Source: Selaginella moellendorffii
Lineage: Eukaryota > Streptophyta > Lycopodiopsida > Selaginellales > Selaginellaceae
Reading direction: 5' to 3'
Length of the DNA: 64,000 nucleotides
Assembly (NCBI RefSeq): GCF_000143415.4
Contig: NW_003314350.1
Location: forward strand, 62,001 to 126,000
This document shows, piece by piece, positions 58,648-64,000 of the stretch. Under the pieces are notes generated by a model. It was not told the DNA's origin. It did not search any database and saw only the letters and a program-made list of their open reading frames with translations. Each line of letters begins with the position of its first letter. Positions within the stretch are counted from its first letter, which is position 1. A program made the position numbers and the translations under genes.

Positions 58648-59479
58648 TGCCTCTTCCCGAGCAAAGACAAAGCAAGAAAATCAAGAGCTCGAGCTGAGAA
58701 CTCCTGAGCTGCGATCCTGGTGATGGAAATTCCAGAGTGACGATGGCAGCCATTTATACCCGGGGCCAAGGTTTCCAGCAGACAAGAACAGCCAACAAAC
58801 TGCGTGGCCACACACACTTGAGGACCAAGGCAAGCAAAAGTGAGAGAGTAGTCGAAGCACAAAGACAGAACAACAATTCCACCAGCCAAGAAGTGCGCCA
58901 AATCACCAAACTTCAGCATTTCCCTTCTCTTCTTTTGGGTGCTGTATGAAGCAAGCCCTGCGTGCATCGGATGCACACCCCGGGCCGCACACTGGCCGTT
59001 GGATAACCAGTTAGCCATTGGCTTCCTAATTTTGAAAAGAATCGTGATCATTCTATCTATCCATTCCACTCCACTCTACCAACTAAAATCTAGGTAGATT
59101 TTAGGGCAAACTGTTGCGATTTTAGGGCCATATCAGTGCCTTGATCCTCCACGTGGACGGCGTCTTCCTCTCAAACTATGCCATCTTCTTTGCGGCAATA
59201 TCCAGGCTTCTTGGCTCCAAGCGCCTGCTCTTGCTTCACTCGCGGCGGGCAGTGCTCGTTCGGTGCTGCGCTGGTGAGTAACGCACATTCCTCCAGAGAT
59301 CCAAATTTCTCTGTGATTCGAAGGTCCCTCACATCAGTAAATGCAATCATATGGGAGAGATGACTAAGGACCATGGATAAGGCATGAAGTTCACAACCAC
59401 AAGGATTGGAAACATGTGTTTGTACAATGAGTTGCATGGATTTTAACTGCATCAAACTAGACTTTAGTTCCATTGATCC
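58648..59479. other. Laccase relic 5' flank and mixed sequence
   Basis: The first few hundred bases are the former laccase promoter. A GC-richer island at about 59150-59280 has a splice-like acceptor on the minus strand and a frame AAPNEHCPPRVKQEQALG, perhaps the last exon of a lost gene. Not otherwise recognised. Confidence 0.3.
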
Positions 59480-60418
59480 TTTCCTTTGTCACCAGTTTAA
59501 TGCCCCCATACTTTTTCCCAATTTCGAGCATGTTAAAATCGGATTATGGTTGACAATATTCTTGTTTTGGTCAACTGGTTTTCCAAAATGGCACATTTCT
59601 TGAGAGTAGTTGGTTTAGTTTATTTAAAAGGAGATTTTTCACTTTTATGGATTGCTAAATGATATTATCAGTGGTTGAAGGCTTTACTTTATTTTCACAT
59701 TTTAGCACTAGTTTCTTTCTTTACTTCACGTTAAAAGCAAATTGTCAATTCCTTAACATCCTCAAATTATCAACTTCTCAACATCCTTAATTAAAGCATA
59801 TTATTCAAACTCTTGAGTAGTATTTTTGATGTTTTATTTCCCATAAATAAGATAATTGAGTTGATCTCCTTCCTTCTACTAAGTTTGTTGATAATAATTC
59901 TTAACACTATTTAATATATCATTCTCCATTCTTTGTCAACTATAGCCTTCATCCTTATTAATTATATTCATTTTCTTTCAGCACTTGATCTTATAACTAT
60001 ATTTGTTGTTGCTCATGTTATTGCCATGGATTCTCTTCATGAGAAAGTTTACCATCACCTTTCTCATACACAAGCTACTCATTATTGTGCTATTGATCAT
60101 TCTCACCAACCTTGTCCTTCTTCAATTGGATCAAATGTTTAACTTCTTTATTGTTATTAGATGACCACACACCCTTCCTCCTCTAAATATTATTATTGGC
60201 AAGTAAAAGTTTAAGGTTCTTGCTATCCTTGACTTGAAGTATTAGGATCATAAACTTTATTATTTAGTTGATTAGCTTGGGTATCCTCCTAGTGATCATA
60301 CTTAAGAGCCTACTTCTCATTTTGCTCATGCTTCTAAGTTGATTGCAAATATCCACTTAAATTTTGCTTTACATCATTTTAGTTGCTGCATGAGTCTTGA
60401 CATCCTAGAAGGGAATAA
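59480..60418 (+). mobile_element. Gypsy integrase and chromodomain relic (chromovirus)
   Basis: In broken plus-strand frames: FLFWSTGFPKWHIS near 59560-59600 (integrase core), VKSKLSIP near 59730, HSPFFVNYSLHPY at about 59920-59960 (integrase C-terminal), then YYLVD.LGYPPSDHT.EPTSH at about 60255-60325. The last has the YLVxWxGYPxxxxTWEP pattern of the chromodomain at the end of chromovirus integrases. It ends at a purine stretch directly before the LTR at 60419. The N-terminal two thirds of the element are missing here. Confidence 0.75.
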
Positions 60419-61476
60419 TGTCATGTATTTACCATCCATTGATTATTGTAGGAAGCGAACCCCATACTATAAGGAACTAACTCCTTGAGGTGTCAAAAGC
60501 TAAAGGATCCTTGAAAGCATAACTAAAATGATAAAGAGTTTATTGGATGAGATCAAATTCGAGATCAAGTCCAAGATTGACTCTGAGACCGAGTTCAAAA
60601 CTATGTCTGAGATCGAGCCCGAGACCGACTCTGAGATCGAGTTCAAGACTGAGTTCGAAACCGAGATCAAGTCCGAGACCGAGTCCGAATACTAATACAA
60701 GTTGGGTGGTGAAAGCCCAAAGCGTGTGTCTCCCAAGGGAGAGGGGGGGGGGAGGGGGTGTTGTAGGGGGTTTCAAAAGTATAATAGGGATAGTGAGGTC
60801 CAGGAACCAGTTTTGAAGGAACTCTCCAGTGGTGTTGAGACTAGGGTTGAGGGGCCTTGGGTGGGAGTGAGTATGGATTCGGGTGGTGCTGGAGGGGCCA
60901 CCCAAGGAAGTGCTCAAGAGTAGCTCCCACTCCCGGAAGGGAAACTGTCTACTGCGCTCCCGGCTCATGTGGAATGGTGCCCCACTTGAGTACCTTGCAG
61001 CTCATTGGTCCTTGCTCTTCCTAGGGGCTTGGGCCTTCCTTTTGGGATAGAAGTGGAGGAGTAGGGGTACCCATATCGGGCCGTTAGGCCATGGTGTTTT
61101 CCTCTGATGTCCCGAAGCAAGTGTTGCACCCAAAACTTGGAATTTAGAGGGTCCCATGATCAAATTTTGTTATACCAAGGGATGTTAGGAATCTAGAGGC
61201 TTGGTGTGCTTGGCTACTTGTGTTTGCAAAGAATGTAATTGAACCTTAAATCCAGTCTAACTCGAAGAGGGGGATTGAAAGAGAATTTAGGAATCCGTGG
61301 ATGGATGGTTAATACTCCATCTCGTGTAGTGAGTTGTTGAAACCAAGTAGGGCCAAGTAAGAGTTGGTACAATAGGCGGGAACCTTCACAAGGGAACTTA
61401 ACTAAGGCCAAGGCTGTGGTGGTCGGATAGACAAGGTAAACTAGCAAATTGGAAAGGAAAAATTTATGGGGTATAA
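60419..61476 (+). repeat. LTR shared by the chromovirus relic and the following gypsy element
   Basis: Starts TGTCATGTATT after a purine tract and ends near GGGGTATAA, followed by TT and a TGGTATTGGAGCC primer site at 61479. That is the same LTR-TT-PBS spacing as in the LARD-like element. It contains a GAGATC/GAGTCC hexamer array (60546-60695), GTGAAAGCCCAAAGC and a G-run, all also found in the LARD LTR. Limits are approximate, since the partner LTR lies outside the window. Confidence 0.65.
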
Positions 61477-61534
61477 TTTGGTATTGGAGCCTTTTTCTCA
61501 GTTCTAGTGAAGGATAGAGGTGGATTGCTGGGAG

Positions 61535-62331
61535 ATGGCAAAAGCAGGGCATAAAAGAACTAAGGCAGAGACAAAACCTCTTTTAGAGCTAGAGCCTCCA
61601 GTCGAACAAAAAGCTATGGATGAGGAATTCTTGCATGAGGAGGACTTTAGTGAGGAAACTTCTAAACAGGAGTCCGGTGGTGAGTTTCAGTTGTCCAAGG
61701 CTTGATTAAATGTTCTAGAAGGACAATTGGCATAGACCAATGCCCTGTTGGAGACTCTCGTATGCAAGCTAAAGCATGACAAGAAAGGGAAGAAAAAACA
61801 AAAGACTGCAGATGTTGGCAGTGCAGAAGGCGTGGACCCTTCGGCAGGGACTAAAGTGGAACCGAACAAGGTTGAACAAACCAAAGTGGAATCAATCCCT
61901 CAAGCAGTTCCCAAATACAAACCAAAACCCCCACTAATATTCAAGGGAGTGAATGATTATAAGGTGGTGAAAGATTGGTTTTACGATATGGAAAATTACT
62001 TTCGAGCATTGTGGTTACCAAGCTTGAAGAAGGTCCCATGTGCAAAACTATACTTGGCAAATAATGCCAAGTTTTGGTGGAGAAAAATAGAGACCAATAA
62101 AGGACCAGTGGCCACTTGGGAAATGATGAAGGTGAGGATCTGTGTGACTTACGTTCCTCCGAATGCTACTTTGCACCTAAGGGATGAGCTGAGTAAGTTG
62201 AAGGAGACCAAAACTATTCAAGAGTATGTGAATGCGTTTATGACAAAGAGGACACTTGTTACGGATATGGGTGATATGATGTGTTTCATGCCTTCATATC
62301 AGGCTTGCAAATTTGGGCTCGAGGCAAGGTG
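61535..62331 (+). pseudogene. gag-like frame with internal stops
   Basis: ATG 61535 opens a Glu/Lys-rich frame. Stops occur at about 61703 and 61733, after which the same frame continues to TGA 62329-62331. The core KPPLIFKGVNDYKVVKDWFYD, AKFWWRKIE and LRDELSKLKETKTIQEYVNAF is the retrotransposon gag/capsid region. A knuckle follows in another frame near 62625-62680 (FNCGEARHFSREC, first Cys lost). Confidence 0.75.
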
Positions 62332-63369
62332 ATGCATTGGAACTTGACCAATTATAAGGAAGTATTGAATGCAACTATTAATGTGTATTTCGATGATAAC
62401 CTGTGAAAGGGAACACAATGGGGTTGGGATCCATGTTCAGCAAAGGAGCCAAACCAAGAGGGACATATGGCAAAGGGAAATTCAAGAAGAGTTTCTCTAA
62501 GAATGAGTCCTTAAGGTTTCAAAAAGGCACATTCGGTGGCTAGTAAGCAAGTACATGGGGGAGTCAAGCGAAAAAGGACAAACCCATGGATAAAAAGGTT
62601 AAGTCAGTTAGTAGCATGGGAAACAATATATATTTCAACTGCGGTGAAGCAAGACACTTTTCAAGAGAATGTCCTTACCCCAAAGAAGGCCAAAGTCAAT
62701 ATCGCCATTAAGTCGGGTGAAAACCAAACTGAGGTGTGTGATCCAGTCCTTAGCTCAAAGTTACTTATTACATAAAGAGTCATTCGCGACATTTACTAAC
62801 CCTCCAAGGGAAGCTCGGAAATAACTTTGTTAAGATCCTAGTGCTTTAGATAATTTTGTGATTGCAGACATAGTCCGGCAAGCCGGACTAATAGTGCAGA
62901 AGCTGGATGAACCAAGGACTATAGAGTTTGTTCAAGATAGCTAAAGCATCAATGAGGTACTTCGATAAACAAGAGTCGAAGTAGAGACATGGAAAGTAAA
63001 CATGGACTTTATCGTGTTGGACATGATGGGATTTGATGTGATCTTCGGGATGGATTGGTTCAATCGATTTGTGGTAGCCCTATATGGACAAGGTAGGAAC
63101 CTTATGGTACTGGCAAATGCCTGGAGGCCCAAGATCTAAAGGTAGGGCAATGTAAGGGTAAAGACTCCTTCTTGAACCTGGTGTCCACAAGAGGACAACT
63201 CACTAAAGGAACCAAGACAGCATTTTTGTGTTTACTCTCGGTGAGGAGTGACAAAAAGACGGGAATAAAAGAAGTACCTTTAGTGATCTAGTAGGTGTTG
63301 GATTAATTTCAAAATACTATGTCAAAGGAGCTACCAGCGAGATTACCCCCCACATGACCAATAGAATAT

Positions 63370-64000
63370 AAAATTGAGTTGGTCGAGGGTGCTAAGGCGG
63401 TGGTTCGTCCCCCCTATCATTTGAACGAAAAGGATTTCAAGGAGCTCAAGCACCAACTGGAAAAGTTGGTGGATAAAAGGTATGTTAGGTTGAGCAAATT
63501 GCCATATGGGGTGTTGGTGTTATTTGTGAAAAAAAAAGATGGATCTATGCGCATGTGCATAGATTACCGATTGCTCAATAAATATACAAAGAAGAATAAG
63601 TACCCTTTACCAAGGATTGAGGACTTATTCGATAGGTTGGAAAAAGTAAAATACTTTTCGAGTATTGACCTAAGGTCAAAATATTACCAGATCAAGATAG
63701 CAGAGGAAGATGTCGAGAAAACAACCTATTAAACAAGGTATAGGAGCTTTGAGTTTTTAATGATGTCCTTTGGGCTGTGCAATATGCCAAGAATATTTTT
63801 GGTGTTAATGAACCACATTTTTGTACCCTATCTAGATCACTTCGCGGTCATTTATATTGACAACATCCTAATCTATAGCAAGACGCTAGAGGAGCATGCC
63901 GCACACTTGACAAAGGTGTTTGAGAAACTAAGGGAACACAAGTTGTATGCTAAAGAGAGCAAATATGACTTTGCTCAACAAGAGGTAAAGTTTCTCGGGC
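63370..64000 (+). pseudogene. Reverse transcriptase, damaged, 3' end outside window
   Basis: Frame from about 63379: [53 protein letters not shown] and [14 protein letters not shown], then TAA at 63730-63732. It resumes in the same frame with YRSFEFLMMSFGLCNMPR and the catalytic box YIDNILIYS, where the usual YxDD is YxDN. Preceded at about 63000-63065 by a protease-tail piece, FDVIFGMDWFNRF. Inactive by the stop and by loss of a catalytic Asp. Confidence 0.85.

Larger units (their letters stand above)
61477..64000 (+). mobile_element. Ty3/gypsy retrotransposon, decayed, runs off the right edge
   Basis: After the primer site at 61479 come gag, a knuckle, a protease-like part and reverse transcriptase in broken frames, in normal gypsy order and on the plus strand. 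RNase H, integrase and 3' LTR would lie beyond 64000. Confidence 0.85.

Overview
The window reads as nuclear DNA of a non-flowering land plant, most likely a lycophyte such as Selaginella. This is inferred from gene content and style. Land-plant families include a CYP74 oxylipin P450, a SIAMESE-type CDK inhibitor, a WAT1-type transporter, an HSA32-like protein and a laccase relic. There is also a CCDC113-like axoneme protein, expected only in plants with swimming sperm. Introns are very short (about 45-100 bp) and genes are tightly packed. No database search was possible, so all names rest on motifs I recognise.

Layout. Positions 1-40,000 are gene-rich. In order: a partial repeat-containing gene (minus), an F-box/ApaG protein, a thioredoxin, a stretch with two weak spliced candidates, a BET-type bromodomain gene (minus), a small membrane protein, YIF1, a HIRAN-SNF2-RING helicase, an inverted double TRIM retrotransposon inside an old reading frame, a nucleotide pyrophosphatase, a GDSL esterase (minus), SPT4 (minus), a synergin-like trafficking protein, CCDC113 (minus) and a WAT1 transporter. 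Then follows a minus-strand run: decayed copies of parts of the HSA32-like and DDM1-like genes, an intronless Crinkler-type P-loop NTPase/nuclease gene, the intact HSA32-like and DDM1-like genes, CYP74, the SIAMESE-related inhibitor and RCE1 protease.

From about 40,400 the sequence turns AT-rich and is built of retrotransposons. It holds an old Ty3/gypsy ruin (42.7-48.4 kb) and a complete non-autonomous LTR element with 5-bp target duplication and no coding capacity (48,865-56,105). It also holds a possible copia scrap, a broken laccase pseudogene (57.6-58.6 kb), an integrase-chromodomain relic followed by an LTR (59.5-61.5 kb), and a second gypsy element that runs off the right edge.

The genes do not form one pathway. 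Points of note are the Crinkler-like gene lying between parent and decayed copy of a segmental duplication, the inverted TRIM dimer with a single outer target duplication, and an apparent excess of GC-AG introns (5 of about 71 read here). Exon limits were placed by hand from splice signals and reading frame; every listed multi-exon model closes in frame.
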